Source: an uncultured beta proteobacterium
GTDB lineage: Bacteria; Pseudomonadota; Gammaproteobacteria; Burkholderiales; Burkholderiaceae_C
Length of the DNA: 64,000 nucleotides
Reading direction: 5' to 3'
NCBI GenBank assembly: GCA_903828665.1
Contig: CAIKMZ010000064.1
Span: forward strand, 1-64,000
A program made the translations under genes and the position numbers. Positions 22,831 to 36,665 of this stretch are shown in pieces. The notes beneath the pieces are model-generated. The model was not told where the DNA came from, did not search any database, and saw only the letters and a program-made list of their open reading frames with translations. The first letter of the stretch is position 1. The number at the start of each line of letters is the position of its first letter.

Positions 22831-23397
22831 TCAGTTCAGGTACTTCGGCGGCTCCGCCGCCGCCAGCGCATCGACGACGGTGGCCTCGGGTGTTTCCTGT
22901 CCCGGGGCCAGCATGATGCCCCACTCGGCAGCCTTGAGCGCCTGTTCAAGCAAATGCATGAAGCCGTGCAACAGCGCGGGCTCGAGCATCACTTCGATCC
23001 GGCGATTGGCCGGGGTGCCCGGCGCATTCTCCTCAAAAGCCAGGCGCATGGCGCCGCTGTCCTGCGGCGTGATGTGCACGGTTGTGGCAAGCAGCGGCTC
23101 GCTGCCGATCGGCAGCACGGCGGCCCCATTGTCGAATGGCGTCTGAAAATCGGCCTGTTGCAGCACTTCCTGCTTTCTGAACTGTGTCAGGGCCCGGTCG
23201 TCCGCGCCGTCGTGGCTCGCCAGCTGCGGCAGCGCCGCGCCGGGCAGCGCCGATGCCTGGACCATGTGCGGGAACAGTCTGCAGATCATTCTGCGCGTCA
23301 GCCAGAGCCTGAGCTCCTCGCCGGAGTGCGTATTCAGGCGGACCAGAAGCCGGTCCTGCTCCACCTGATAACTGACCTGCAGTTGGTGAATGTTCAT
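22831..23397 (-). CDS. Conserved-looking protein of unknown function
   Basis: This 188-residue protein (MNIHQLQVSYQVEQDRLL...) is not one I can place in a named family. The N-terminal part alternates hydrophobic and charged residues, predicting beta strands (LLVRLNTHSGEELRLWLTRRM). No signal peptide, membrane segment or metal-binding motif is visible. Codon use and GC match the neighbours, and the frame is intact from a start directly divergent to clpB, so it is likely a real gene. The 3' end is 24 bp from the moaE stop (convergent). Confidence 0.8.
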   Translation of the reverse strand: MNIHQLQVSYQVEQDRLLVRLNTHSGEELRLWLTRRMICRLFPHMVQASALPGAALPQLASHDGADDRALTQFRKQEVLQQADFQTPFDNGAAVLPIGSEPLLATTVHITPQDSGAMRLAFEENAPGTPANRRIEVMLEPALLHGFMHLLEQALKAAEWGIMLAPGQETPEATVVDALAAAEPPKYLN

Positions 23398-23434
23398 GGC
23401 TTGATTTTAGTCATACCGCCGTTCTTTCGCCGGC

Positions 23435-23462
23435 CTTGAAATGCTCAGGTGCAGCCCAAGCT
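23435..23462 (+). promoter_or_regulatory. Sigma-32-type heat-shock promoter of clpB
   Basis: CTTGAAA at 23435-23441, 13 bp, then CCCAAGCT at 23455-23462. The heat-shock consensus is CTTGAAA-N11-16-CCCCATnT, so the -35 is perfect and the -10 matches most positions. It ends 24 bp before the clpB ATG, predicting a short leader. Confidence 0.7.
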
Positions 23463-23485
23463 GTAGGCCAACCAAGGGGATTGCC

Positions 23486-26098
<2,613 letters not shown>

Positions 26099-26518
26099 GT
26101 TTCGACGCGCTGCGGGCAGGCCGGGTCGCGCCCCGGCGGGTGAGGTGCTTTTCTTTGCTTGTCCAAAGAAAAGTACCCAAAAGAAAAGACAGCCGACGTC
26201 AGGGCCGCTACGCGGTTCCTTGCGCTGCTCGCGTCAGGTGGGGTCTGGCTAAACTCGCTTCGCTCGGACAACGCCAGCCCTGATCCACCGGCCGCTGCGC
26301 TGCTCAGCCCTGCCTCAACGGCGGTGAAGCCAAACATCCCAAACATCCGAAAACCGCTGCAGCGCATGCGTTGCGGGCTTCCCCGCCGTTATGAGAAGGA
26401 GAGTAGCGCAGAGTCAGGCGGATCAGGGGCGCAGATGTTTGAGCCCGAAGGGCGAGTTTCTGCGCACCCCGCCCGAATCGAGCAACGCAGCGTACGGGCG
26501 CAGATCCCGACGAGCTAT
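26099..26518. repeat. Dispersed intergenic repeat of about 400 bp
   Basis: This 420 bp gap between clpB and gcvP has no credible gene. It begins with a perfect inverted repeat CTTTTCTTTG (26149-26158) / CAAAGAAAAG (26165-26174). It continues through phrases that I recognise from intergenic regions of many high-GC proteobacteria (TACCCAAAAGAAAAGACAGCC, CTCGCTTCGCTCGGACAAC). One frame stays open across it (encoding MSKEKYPKEKTADVRAAT...), but this is the usual spurious product of such repeats. It may serve as terminator for both convergent genes. Confidence 0.65.
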
Positions 26519-29407
<2,889 letters not shown>

Positions 29408-29421
29408 GAAGATGTCCTGAT

Positions 29422-29793
29422 TTATGCGTTGGCGGAGTACGTGGTGTAGCTGGTCTCGTCCATCAGGGCGTCGAGTTCGGCCGGGTTGGCGAGCTTGACC
29501 TTGAAGAACCAGCCGGCGCCGAGCGGATCGGAGTTGGCCAGCGACGGGTCGGCGCGCAGCGCCTCGTTGACTTCCGTGATCTCGCCGCTCACGGGCATGT
29601 AGACGTCGGCGGCGGCCTTGACCGATTCGACGACACCGGCGATGTCCTTGGCGGCAAAGGTCTTGCCGACTTCGGGCAGGTCGACAAACACGACATCGCC
29701 GAGCGCGTCCTGCGCGTGGTGGGTGATGCCGACGGTGGCGCTGGCGCCTTCGACCTTGAGCCATTCGTGATCGGGGGTGTACTTGATGGACAT
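29422..29793 (-). CDS. gcvH: Glycine cleavage system H protein
   Basis: This lipoyl carrier protein of 123 residues shuttles the aminomethyl intermediate between GcvP, GcvT and the lipoamide dehydrogenase. The lipoylated lysine is Lys59 in [10 protein letters not shown]. Length and fold match the family. It lies 39 bp downstream of gcvT and 14 bp upstream of gcvP within the riboswitch-controlled operon. Confidence 0.98.
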   Translation of the reverse strand: MSIKYTPDHEWLKVEGASATVGITHHAQDALGDVVFVDLPEVGKTFAAKDIAGVVESVKAAADVYMPVSGEITEVNEALRADPSLANSDPLGAGWFFKVKLANPAELDALMDETSYTTYSANA

Positions 29794-29832
29794 GGAATTC
29801 TCCGGAATAAATGAAGTTGTTGAAATCGAAAA

Positions 29833-30975
29833 TCAGCCGCGGTAGTAGCGTGTCGGCACGAAGGGCATGGCCACCACTTCCATCGGCACCGGCTTGCCGC
29901 GAACGATGGCGTTGATGCGCGTGCCCAGCGCGGTAAACGCGGGCGGCACATAGCCCATGGCAACGGGCTTGTCGATGGTGGGGCCGAGCAGGCCGCTGGT
30001 GACTTCACCGATGCGCTGGCCCGACAGGTCCTGCAGTTCGGTGTGCTCGCGCACCGGCACGCGCTCCAGCGCCATCAGGCCGACGCGCTTGCGCGGCACG
30101 GCAGCGCCCGCCGCGAGTTGCGCCAGAATCTTGGCAGCACCGGGGAAGCCGCCGGCACGGGCGCCGTCGGCGCGCCGCACCTTCTGCATGGCCCAGCCGA
30201 GCGCGGCCTCGACCGGCGTCGTGCTGTTGTCGATGTCGTTGCCGTACAGCGGCAGACCGGCTTCCAGGCGCAGCGAGTTGCGCGCGCCCAGGCCGATCGG
30301 TTTGACTTCGGGCTGCGCCAGCAGCACCTTGGCCAGCGCCTGCGCTTGCGATTCATGCACCGAGATCTCGAAGCCGTCTTCGCCGGTGTAGCCGCTGCGC
30401 GTCAGGAACACCTCGATGCGCTGTGCGCCGGCCTGCACCGTGAAGTTGCCGCCAGTCATGAAGACGAGCTTTTCCACGCCTGGCGCCAGGCGCGACAAGG
30501 CATTGACGGCCTGCGGCCCCTGCAGCGCGAGCAGCGCGCGCTCGGGCATCGGGATGACCTGGCAGCGTGTGCCGATCTTGGCCTGGATGTGGGCGATGTC
30601 GCCGACCTTGCAGGCGCCATTCACGATGACGAAGATGTCGCTCTCACGCTTGAAGAACATCAGGTCGTCGATGATGCCGCCGTCATCGTTGAGCAGCAGG
30701 CCGTAGCGCTGCTTGCCCACGGGCAGGTCGATCACGTCGACCGGGATCAGGCTCTCGAACGCGGCTGCGGCATCCGGCCCAACCAGGCGCAACTGGCCCA
30801 TGTGCGAGACGTCGAACAGGCCCGCAGCATTGCGGGTGTGGTGGTGCTCGGCCATCAGGCCGGCCGGGTATTGCACCGGCATCGAGTAGCCGGCAAAGGG
30901 AACCATGCGCGCACCGAGTTCGATGTGCAGGTCGTTGAGCGGTGTGAGCAAGAGACTGTCGGGCGGGGTGGCCAT
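29833..30975 (-). CDS. gcvT: Glycine cleavage system T protein (aminomethyltransferase)
   Basis: This tetrahydrofolate-dependent aminomethyltransferase of 380 residues releases ammonia and forms 5,10-methylene-THF. The N-terminal segment [16 protein letters not shown], the family signature [13 protein letters not shown], and the C-terminal segment [21 protein letters not shown] are all present. It is first in the gcvTHP operon, and its start lies about 55 bp after the tandem glycine riboswitch. Confidence 0.98.
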   Translation of the reverse strand: MATPPDSLLLTPLNDLHIELGARMVPFAGYSMPVQYPAGLMAEHHHTRNAAGLFDVSHMGQLRLVGPDAAAAFESLIPVDVIDLPVGKQRYGLLLNDDGGIIDDLMFFKRESDIFVIVNGACKVGDIAHIQAKIGTRCQVIPMPERALLALQGPQAVNALSRLAPGVEKLVFMTGGNFTVQAGAQRIEVFLTRSGYTGEDGFEISVHESQAQALAKVLLAQPEVKPIGLGARNSLRLEAGLPLYGNDIDNSTTPVEAALGWAMQKVRRADGARAGGFPGAAKILAQLAAGAAVPRKRVGLMALERVPVREHTELQDLSGQRIGEVTSGLLGPTIDKPVAMGYVPPAFTALGTRINAIVRGKPVPMEVVAMPFVPTRYYRG

Positions 30976-31023
30976 GGGCGAACTCCAACAAGGGGCAAGT
31001 CAATATCCATGGCCGAAACCATG

Positions 31024-31250
31024 GGCTGCCCCCGCTGTCCGCTTTACCTGAGAGATTCGCCTGCGTTGCAGGGTTGCTCCTTCGGTGGATCAAGGGCTGC
31101 GTTGCGCGCGGCCTTGGCCTCTCTCCAGTGGGGAAACGCCTGGCGCTGCTGTACGCCGCCAGGGTCTGTCAGTCCTTTTGCCTGAGCGTTCAAACCGCTG
31201 CAATCAGCCGTTCTGCGCCTTCGGCGGCCACCTCAGGGGTGGCTCTCTCC
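31024..31250 (-). ncRNA. Tandem glycine riboswitch upstream of gcvT
   Basis: Read on the minus strand there are two glycine aptamers in series. Aptamer 1 (about 31250-31166) has GGAGAGAGCC, CCGAAGGCGCA and CGCTCAGGCAAAAGGACTG. Aptamer 2 (about 31126-31030) has GGAGAGAGGCC, CACCGAAGGAGCAA and TCTCTCAGGTAAAGCGGACA. A linker of about 40 nt separates them. These are the conserved core elements of the family, which senses glycine and usually switches on gcv expression when glycine is high. After aptamer 2 the leader runs about 50 nt to the gcvT start. No strong terminator was seen there, so control at translation initiation is possible. Confidence 0.95.
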
Positions 31251-31272
31251 TGACGGTGTCGATTCTACCCGC

Positions 31273-32967
31273 TTACATCCCGGCGTAATTCGGTCCGCCG
31301 CCGCCCTCTGGCGTGACCCAGACGATGTTTTGCGTAGGGTCCTTGATGTCGCAGGTCTTGCAGTGCACGCAGTTGGCCGCGTTGATCTGCAGTTGGTCGT
31401 TGTTGTCGGCGTCCTTGATGAACTCGTAGACGCCGGCGGGGCAGTAGCGCGCCTCGGGACCTGCGTATTTCGCGAGGTTGATCGACACCGGCACGCTCGC
31501 ATCCCTGAGCGTCAGGTGCGCCGGCTGATTCTCTTCATGGTTGACGTTGCTGATGAAGACGCTCGAGAGGCGGTCGAATGTCAGCTTGCCGTCGGGTTTC
31601 GGGTACTCGATCGGTTCGCACTCTGCAGCCGGCTTCAGGTAGGCGTAGTCGGGCTTGTCACGGTGGATCGTCCACGGCATGTTGCCGCCCAGGCCGAACT
31701 GCTCGAAGCCGTTCATCACGGTGCCGATGCGCAGGCCGTACTTGAACCAGGCCTTGAAGTTGCGCGACTTGTTGAGCTCGGTGTAGACCCAGCTGGCCTC
31801 AAAGGCTTCCGGATAGGCGCTGAGTTCGTCATGCGCGCGTCCGGCGGTCACCGCATCGTAGGCGGCCTCGGCCGCCAGCATGCCGGTCTTGATCGCGGTG
31901 TGCGTGCCCTTGATGCGGCTCACGTTGAGGAAGCCCGCTTCGCAGCCGATCAGCGCGCCGCCCGGGAACACGGTCTTCGGCAGCGACATCAGGCCGCCGG
32001 CCGTGATGGCGCGCGCGCCGTAGGCCAGGCGCTTGGCCGGCTTGAGGCCCTTGTCCTCGCCTTCGAGGTAGTAGCGGATATTGGGATGCGTCTTCCAGCG
32101 CTGGAATTCCTCGAACGGGCTCAGATAGGCGTTGCTGTAGTTCAGGCCGGTGATGAAACCCAGGGCGATCTTGTTGTCTTCCATGTGGTACAGGAAGGAG
32201 CCGCCATAGGTGCTGTTGTCCATCGGCCAGCCCGCGGTGTGCACCACCAGGCCCGGCTCGTGCCGCGCCGGATCGACTTCCCACAGTTCCTTGATGCCGA
32301 TGCCGTAGCTTTGCGGGTCGCAGCCTTCGTCAAGCTTGTATTTTTCGATGAGCTGGCGGCCCAGGTGGCCGCGCGAGCCTTCTGCAAAGATCGTGTACTT
32401 GGCCAGCAGCTCCATGCCGATCTGGAAGGCCTCGCCCGGTTCGCCTTCCTTGTTGATGCCCATGTTGCCGGTGGCCACGCCCTTGACCGAGCCGTTCTCG
32501 TTATAGAGCACTTCCGCCGCGGGAAAGCCGGGGAAGATCTCCACGCCCAGGCTCTCCGCCTGGGTTGCGAGCCAGCGTGTCAGCGCACCCAGGCTGATGA
32601 TGTAGTTGCCATGGTTCTGGCTGCACTTGGGCAGCATGAAGTTGGGCGTGCGATAAGCCTTGGTCTCGCTCAGGAACATCATCGCTTCATCGGTGACCGG
32701 CTGATTGAGCGGTGCGCCCATGGCCTTCCAGTTGGGGAACAGTTCGTTGAGCGAGATCGGGTCGAGCACCGCGCCCGACAGGATGTGGGCGCCGGGCTCC
32801 GATCCCTTTTCCAGCACGACGACGGAAACGTCCGTGCCTTTCTCGGCGGCCAGCTGCTTGAGCCGGATCGCGGTGGACAGACCGGCAGGGCCGCCGCCGA
32901 CGACGACCACGTCGTACTCCATTGCTTCTCGGGGGCCGAACTGGGACAGAATTTCCTCGTTTGTCAT
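31273..32967 (-). CDS. Electron-transfer flavoprotein-ubiquinone oxidoreductase
   Basis: This membrane-associated FAD/[4Fe-4S] enzyme of 564 residues moves electrons from ETF (loaded by acyl-CoA and amino-acid dehydrogenases) to ubiquinone. FAD binding is at VVVGGGPAGLSTAIRL near residue 20. The ubiquinone-binding middle region is present, and the C-terminal cluster ligands are in RYCPAG and NCVHCKTC. The start MTNEEILSQFGPREA at 32967 fits the family; upstream in-frame sequence overlaps the divergent SDR gene and is not coding. Its 3' end lies about 20 bp from the glycine riboswitch, so the gcv promoter may sit inside this gene. Confidence 0.96.
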   Translation of the reverse strand: MTNEEILSQFGPREAMEYDVVVVGGGPAGLSTAIRLKQLAAEKGTDVSVVVLEKGSEPGAHILSGAVLDPISLNELFPNWKAMGAPLNQPVTDEAMMFLSETKAYRTPNFMLPKCSQNHGNYIISLGALTRWLATQAESLGVEIFPGFPAAEVLYNENGSVKGVATGNMGINKEGEPGEAFQIGMELLAKYTIFAEGSRGHLGRQLIEKYKLDEGCDPQSYGIGIKELWEVDPARHEPGLVVHTAGWPMDNSTYGGSFLYHMEDNKIALGFITGLNYSNAYLSPFEEFQRWKTHPNIRYYLEGEDKGLKPAKRLAYGARAITAGGLMSLPKTVFPGGALIGCEAGFLNVSRIKGTHTAIKTGMLAAEAAYDAVTAGRAHDELSAYPEAFEASWVYTELNKSRNFKAWFKYGLRIGTVMNGFEQFGLGGNMPWTIHRDKPDYAYLKPAAECEPIEYPKPDGKLTFDRLSSVFISNVNHEENQPAHLTLRDASVPVSINLAKYAGPEARYCPAGVYEFIKDADNNDQLQINAANCVHCKTCDIKDPTQNIVWVTPEGGGGPNYAGM

Positions 32968-33102
32968 GGGTTTTCTCGCTTGATAATGGGAGCCTGGTTC
33001 CGAAGGGGACCGCGACCGGGGATTGTCGAACGCGTGACTGATTTTATGCGTTGAATTGACATAATCCCGTGGTCGATCTTTCAATTCATGGAGACTCTCG
33101 TA

Positions 33103-33885
33103 ATGGCTTACAGCATTGATCTTTCCGGCCGGGTGGCCTTTGTCACCGGTGCTTCCAGTGGTTTGGGCGCGCAGTTCGCCAAGACCCTGTCCCGCGCCGG
33201 TGCCGCTGTGGTGCTGGCGAGTCGCCGTGTCGAGCGGCTCAAGGATTTGCGCGCTGAAATTGACGGCGAGGGCGGTGACGCGCACGTCATCGAACTCGAT
33301 GTGACCGACATCGACTCCATCAAGTCCGCCGTCGCGCACGCCGAGACGGAAGTCGGCTCGATCGACATCCTGGTCAACAACTCGGGGGTCAGCACGACGC
33401 AGCGCATCCAGGACGTCGCCGAGGAAGATTACGACTTCATCTTCGATACCAATGTCAAGGGCGCCTTCTTCGTGGCGCAGGAAGTCGGCAAGCGCATGCT
33501 GGCGCGCGCGCAAGGGTCGGCGCCCGGCACCTACACCGGCGGGCGCATCGTCAACATTGCCTCCATGGGCGGCCTGCGCGTGCTGCCGCAGATCGGCGTC
33601 TATTGCATGAGCAAGTCGGCGGTGGTGCACATGACCAAGGCGATGGCAGCCGAGTGGGGTCGCTTCGGCATCAACGTCAACGCCATCTGTCCGGGCTATA
33701 TCGACACCGAGATCAACCACCACCACTGGCAGACCGAACAGGGCCGCAAGCTGGTGCAGATGCTGCCGCGCCGGCGCCTGGGACAACCGGCAGATCTTGA
33801 TGCCGTGCTGGTGATGCTGTGTTCCGACGAGAGCCGTTTCATCAATGGTGCCGTGATCGCGGCGGACGACGGTTTCGGCGTCTGA
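33103..33885 (+). CDS. Short-chain dehydrogenase/reductase
   Basis: This classical SDR of 260 residues has the NAD(P)-binding TGASSGLG near residue 15, NNSG in the core, the catalytic YCMSK motif and the ICPGYIDTEI segment. The substrate is unknown; an acyl or hydroxyacyl substrate is plausible beside ETF-QO, but this is inference. The start at 33103 is preferred over ATG 33088 because GGAG lies 9 bp upstream of it and it directly precedes the fold. The next gene starts immediately after the stop codon, so the four genes to 35777 probably form one operon. Confidence 0.88.
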   Translation: MAYSIDLSGRVAFVTGASSGLGAQFAKTLSRAGAAVVLASRRVERLKDLRAEIDGEGGDAHVIELDVTDIDSIKSAVAHAETEVGSIDILVNNSGVSTTQRIQDVAEEDYDFIFDTNVKGAFFVAQEVGKRMLARAQGSAPGTYTGGRIVNIASMGGLRVLPQIGVYCMSKSAVVHMTKAMAAEWGRFGINVNAICPGYIDTEINHHHWQTEQGRKLVQMLPRRRLGQPADLDAVLVMLCSDESRFINGAVIAADDGFGV

Positions 33886-34773
33886 GTGCGTAAGGGGATC
33901 GCCGCGGGGCTCGCGGCCGGCGCGCTCTGGGGCCTGGTGTTTGTGGCGCCGCGCATGACGGCGGGCTTGTCGTCGGTCGATCTGACGGCCGGGCGCTTCG
34001 TCAGCTATGGCGCGATCTCGGCGCTCATGATGGGGCTGCGCACCCGGCCGCTGCCGACGCCGGCGCAAGCCGTTTTCGCGCTCGGCATGAGCGTGCTGGG
34101 CTTCACCGGCTACTACCTGCTGATCGTGCTGGCCGTGCACGACATCGGCACGGCATTGCCGACGCTGATCATCGGCACCATTCCACTGTGGCTGATGCTG
34201 CTGGCCAAGCCGCACGGCCTGCGCTGGCTGGCGCTGGCCCCGGGATTGACCCTGACCGCGGCGGGCCTGCTGTTGATGATGGACATCACGCACGCCGCGT
34301 CCGTCGCGAACGCGAGCGCCTTCTACTGGCGCGGCATCGGCCTGGCGCTGCTGGCGATGCTGAGTTGGACGGTGTTTGCCTTGCTCAATTCAGCCTGGCT
34401 CAAACGCCACCCGGAAGTCGACGCCACGGATTGGGCCAACTGGCTCGGTCTGGCCACCGGTGTCGGCGCGCTGGCCTTGTGGCTGGCGGCGGGAAGCGAC
34501 GCCAGTGTGCTGTTGCGCGTGGACCGGGGCTGGCGCGTGGCGCTGGTTTGCGTTGCCACCGGCATCGGTTCGGCCTGGGGCGCGACCATTTTGTGGAACG
34601 TCGCCAGTCAGCGCCTGAGCGCCAGCCTGTGCGGCCAGTTGATCGTGAGCGAGACGCTGTTCGCGCTGCTTTATTCCTTTGCCTGGGACGGCGTCTGGCC
34701 CGGCGCAATGCAGGCCGCCGCCGCCGTGCTGTTCACGCTCGGCATCATGGCTTCGATCCGGGCACATCAATGA
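33886..34773 (+). CDS. EamA/DMT-family transporter
   Basis: This 295-residue inner-membrane protein has about ten hydrophobic segments in two repeated halves, typical of the drug/metabolite transporter superfamily (first helix KGIAAGLAAGALWGLVFVAP). The substrate is unknown. It starts with GTG directly after the TGA of the SDR gene, and its own stop overlaps the ubiC ATG by 4 bp (ATGA), so translation of all three is likely coupled. Confidence 0.88.
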   Translation: MRKGIAAGLAAGALWGLVFVAPRMTAGLSSVDLTAGRFVSYGAISALMMGLRTRPLPTPAQAVFALGMSVLGFTGYYLLIVLAVHDIGTALPTLIIGTIPLWLMLLAKPHGLRWLALAPGLTLTAAGLLLMMDITHAASVANASAFYWRGIGLALLAMLSWTVFALLNSAWLKRHPEVDATDWANWLGLATGVGALALWLAAGSDASVLLRVDRGWRVALVCVATGIGSAWGATILWNVASQRLSASLCGQLIVSETLFALLYSFAWDGVWPGAMQAAAAVLFTLGIMASIRAHQ

Positions 34774-35357
34774 AGCGGTGGACACAAGGCAACCGCTATC
34801 GCGGCAAGGTGCGGCGCTGGGTTGGCGCATCGGGCTCGCTCAGTGCGCGTCTGGCGGCGGCCGGCTCCACGTTCAGCGTGCAGGTGCTCAACCAGGGCCG
34901 GCAAAGCCTGTACCCGGACGAGGCGCGCGCGCTGGGCCTGGCCGGGCTCGGAGCCGGCTATGTGCGCGAGGTGATCCTGCGTGTGGACGGTGCGGCCGTG
35001 GTTTTCGCGCGCAGCGCCACGCGGCAGCCGCAGTCGCTCGGTCCGTGGCGCTCGCTGCGCGGGCTCGGCACCAGGCCGCTCGCCGACGTGCTGTTCCGGC
35101 GCGCCGGCATTGCGCGCCGGCCGCTGCAATTCGCCGGCCTCACGCCGGTCGATCCGCTGCACAAGCATGTGGCCCGGCGCTGGCAGCAGGCGGCGGGCGA
35201 AGCGCTGGCCGTTCGGGCCCTGCCGGCGCGGCGCTCGGTGTTTGTGCGCCGCGGCGCGCCGCTGCTGGTGATGGAAGTGTTTTCGGCGCCGCACGCGCCC
35301 TGGTGCTGGCCGACGCCGCGCCCTGAATCTGTCAAACGTCTTGTTTTGAGGAACAAC
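34770..35357 (+). CDS. ubiC: Chorismate pyruvate-lyase, with no stop before the next gene
   Basis: This protein is expected to convert chorismate to 4-hydroxybenzoate for ubiquinone biosynthesis. SGSLSARL, PWRSLRGLGTRPLADVLF, the chorismate-lyase segment VDPLHKHV and RRSVFVRRGAPLLVMEVF are typical. UbiC proteins normally end within a few residues of the last segment (LLLTELFLPASPLY in E. coli). Here the frame runs on through SAPHAPWCWPTPRPESVKR and enters the thioesterase gene without a stop, to 35777. Either a fused 335-residue protein is made or the natural stop was lost through an indel near the TTTT at 35279-35282; another frame there ends at 35326. The boundary given is the thioesterase start. 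Confidence 0.75.
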
Positions 35358-35777
35358 ATGAAGATCGAGATCCCCGAAAAGAAGAAACTGGTCTACGAGA
35401 TGATCATCCCGATCCGCTGGGGCGACATGGATGCGATGAACCACCTCAACAACGGAAGCTATTTCCGCTATCTCGAGACCTGCCGCATCGACTGGATGTG
35501 TTCACTCGGTTTTCAACCCGACCCGCGCGGCGAAGGCATGGTCATCGTCAACGCCCTCTGCAATTTCTACCGGCAGCTCGAATACCCGGGTGATGTGCTG
35601 ATGAAGATGTACGTCAGCGACCCGGGCCGCACGACGTTCGAGACTTGGGGCACGATGGAGCGCGCCGAGAACCCCGGCCTGATCCACGCCGCCGGCGGCG
35701 CGACCACCATGTGGATCGATTATTCGAAACAGAAATCCAGCGACTTGCCGGACTGGCTGCGCGCCCTGGTGAGCTGA
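35358..35777 (+). CDS. Acyl-CoA thioesterase, hotdog fold (4HBT/YbgC-like)
   Basis: This 139-residue hotdog-fold protein carries the 4HBT signature: RWGDMDAMNHLNNGSYFRYLE contains the catalytic Asp and the following helix. It probably hydrolyses an acyl-CoA; the substrate is unknown. The ATG at 35358 has its own Shine-Dalgarno (TTGAGGAACAAC), so it can be translated independently although the ubiC frame reads into it. It ends the SDR-EamA-ubiC operon and is convergent, by 1 bp, with the CMD-family gene. Confidence 0.88.
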   Translation: MKIEIPEKKKLVYEMIIPIRWGDMDAMNHLNNGSYFRYLETCRIDWMCSLGFQPDPRGEGMVIVNALCNFYRQLEYPGDVLMKMYVSDPGRTTFETWGTMERAENPGLIHAAGGATTMWIDYSKQKSSDLPDWLRALVS

Positions 35778-35778
35778 G

Positions 35779-36351
35779 CTATTTCACCTTCGGCACGCGC
35801 CCCATCAGGTAGAACTCGGGGTTGGGCAGCATGTTGCTGAAGGATGCCATGCGGTTGGACAGGCCGAAGAAGGCCGTGATCGCGGCGATGTCCCAGGCGT
35901 CCTCGTCGCTGAAGCCGTGCGCCTGCAGCGCGGCAAAGTCTTCGTCGCCGATCTCGTCGGACTTCAGGCAGACCTTGAGTGCGAAGTCGAGCATGGCGCG
36001 CTGGCGCGGCGTGATGTCGGCCTTGCGGTGGTTCACGGCCACCTGATCGGCGACCAGTGGCTTCTTCTCGTAGATGCGCAGGATGGCACCGTGCGCGATC
36101 ACGCAGTACAGGCATTTGTTGGCGGCGCTGGTCGTGGTGACGATCATCTCGCGGTCGCCCTTGGACAGGCCCGAGTCTTCCTTGAGCATCAGGGCGTCGT
36201 GGTAGGCAAAGAAGGCGCGCCATTCGGCGGGCCGGCGCGCCAGCGCCAGAAAAACGTTGGGCACAAAGCCCGATTTGGCCTGCACTTCGAGGATTTTGGT
36301 GCGGATGTCGTCGGGCAGGTCCTTGAGTTCCGGAAGCGGGTAGCGGGCCAT
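35779..36351 (-). CDS. Carboxymuconolactone decarboxylase/AhpD-family peroxidase-related protein
   Basis: This 190-residue protein is of the alkylhydroperoxidase-like peroxidase-related type. The redox motif CLYCVIAHG (CxxC-x3-H) is intact, and the two-part helical fold is evident in DREMIVTTTSAANKC and AWDIAAITAFFGLSNRMA. It probably acts as a thiol-dependent peroxidase, although many family members lack a known substrate. The IS inserted 5 bp upstream of its ATG, so its native leader and any Shine-Dalgarno were displaced; transcription may now come from inside the IS or be lost. Confidence 0.88.
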   Translation of the reverse strand: MARYPLPELKDLPDDIRTKILEVQAKSGFVPNVFLALARRPAEWRAFFAYHDALMLKEDSGLSKGDREMIVTTTSAANKCLYCVIAHGAILRIYEKKPLVADQVAVNHRKADITPRQRAMLDFALKVCLKSDEIGDEDFAALQAHGFSDEDAWDIAAITAFFGLSNRMASFSNMLPNPEFYLMGRVPKVK

Positions 36352-36374
36352 GGTGACTTATATGGATGCCTCCC

Positions 36375-36665
36375 GGGTAGCAAGAAGAATTTGTGTCGTG
36401 TTGCGAAGAAGTCGGCTGCTCACTTATATCCGGCCTTGATTGCGTGGTCCGCCTGATTTCCCAGACTCGCCCGCTGGCCCCGATGCATATCCGCTGACAA
36501 GCGCCTCATCTCCTGGATCGGACTGTTTATGTCCTTGCCACCATGCAGGTTTAGCTCGCCCCGGTCTGACCTGTTTCACATCACTTCACTCTTTACTGCC
36601 TCACTACCCTACAAAGACTGACCATATCCTTTCAAAGGTTGGTTGATAAAGTGGCTTTTTGTTTG
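36375..36665 (-). ncRNA. Candidate IS bridge/seeker RNA region, transposase-distal end
   Basis: This 291 bp of non-coding sequence lies between the transposase stop and the distal inverted repeat. In IS1111-group elements the guide RNA is known to be encoded on this side, in transposase orientation. The stretch is long enough and shows no reading frame. RNA boundaries, loops and guide segments were not resolved by eye, so this is placement by family knowledge. Confidence 0.45.

Noticed and set aside
33035-33072. Sigma-70 promoter for the SDR gene (TGACTG / CATAAT)
   Set aside because: The hexamers have a 19-bp spacer and modest matches, so I could not separate it from chance.
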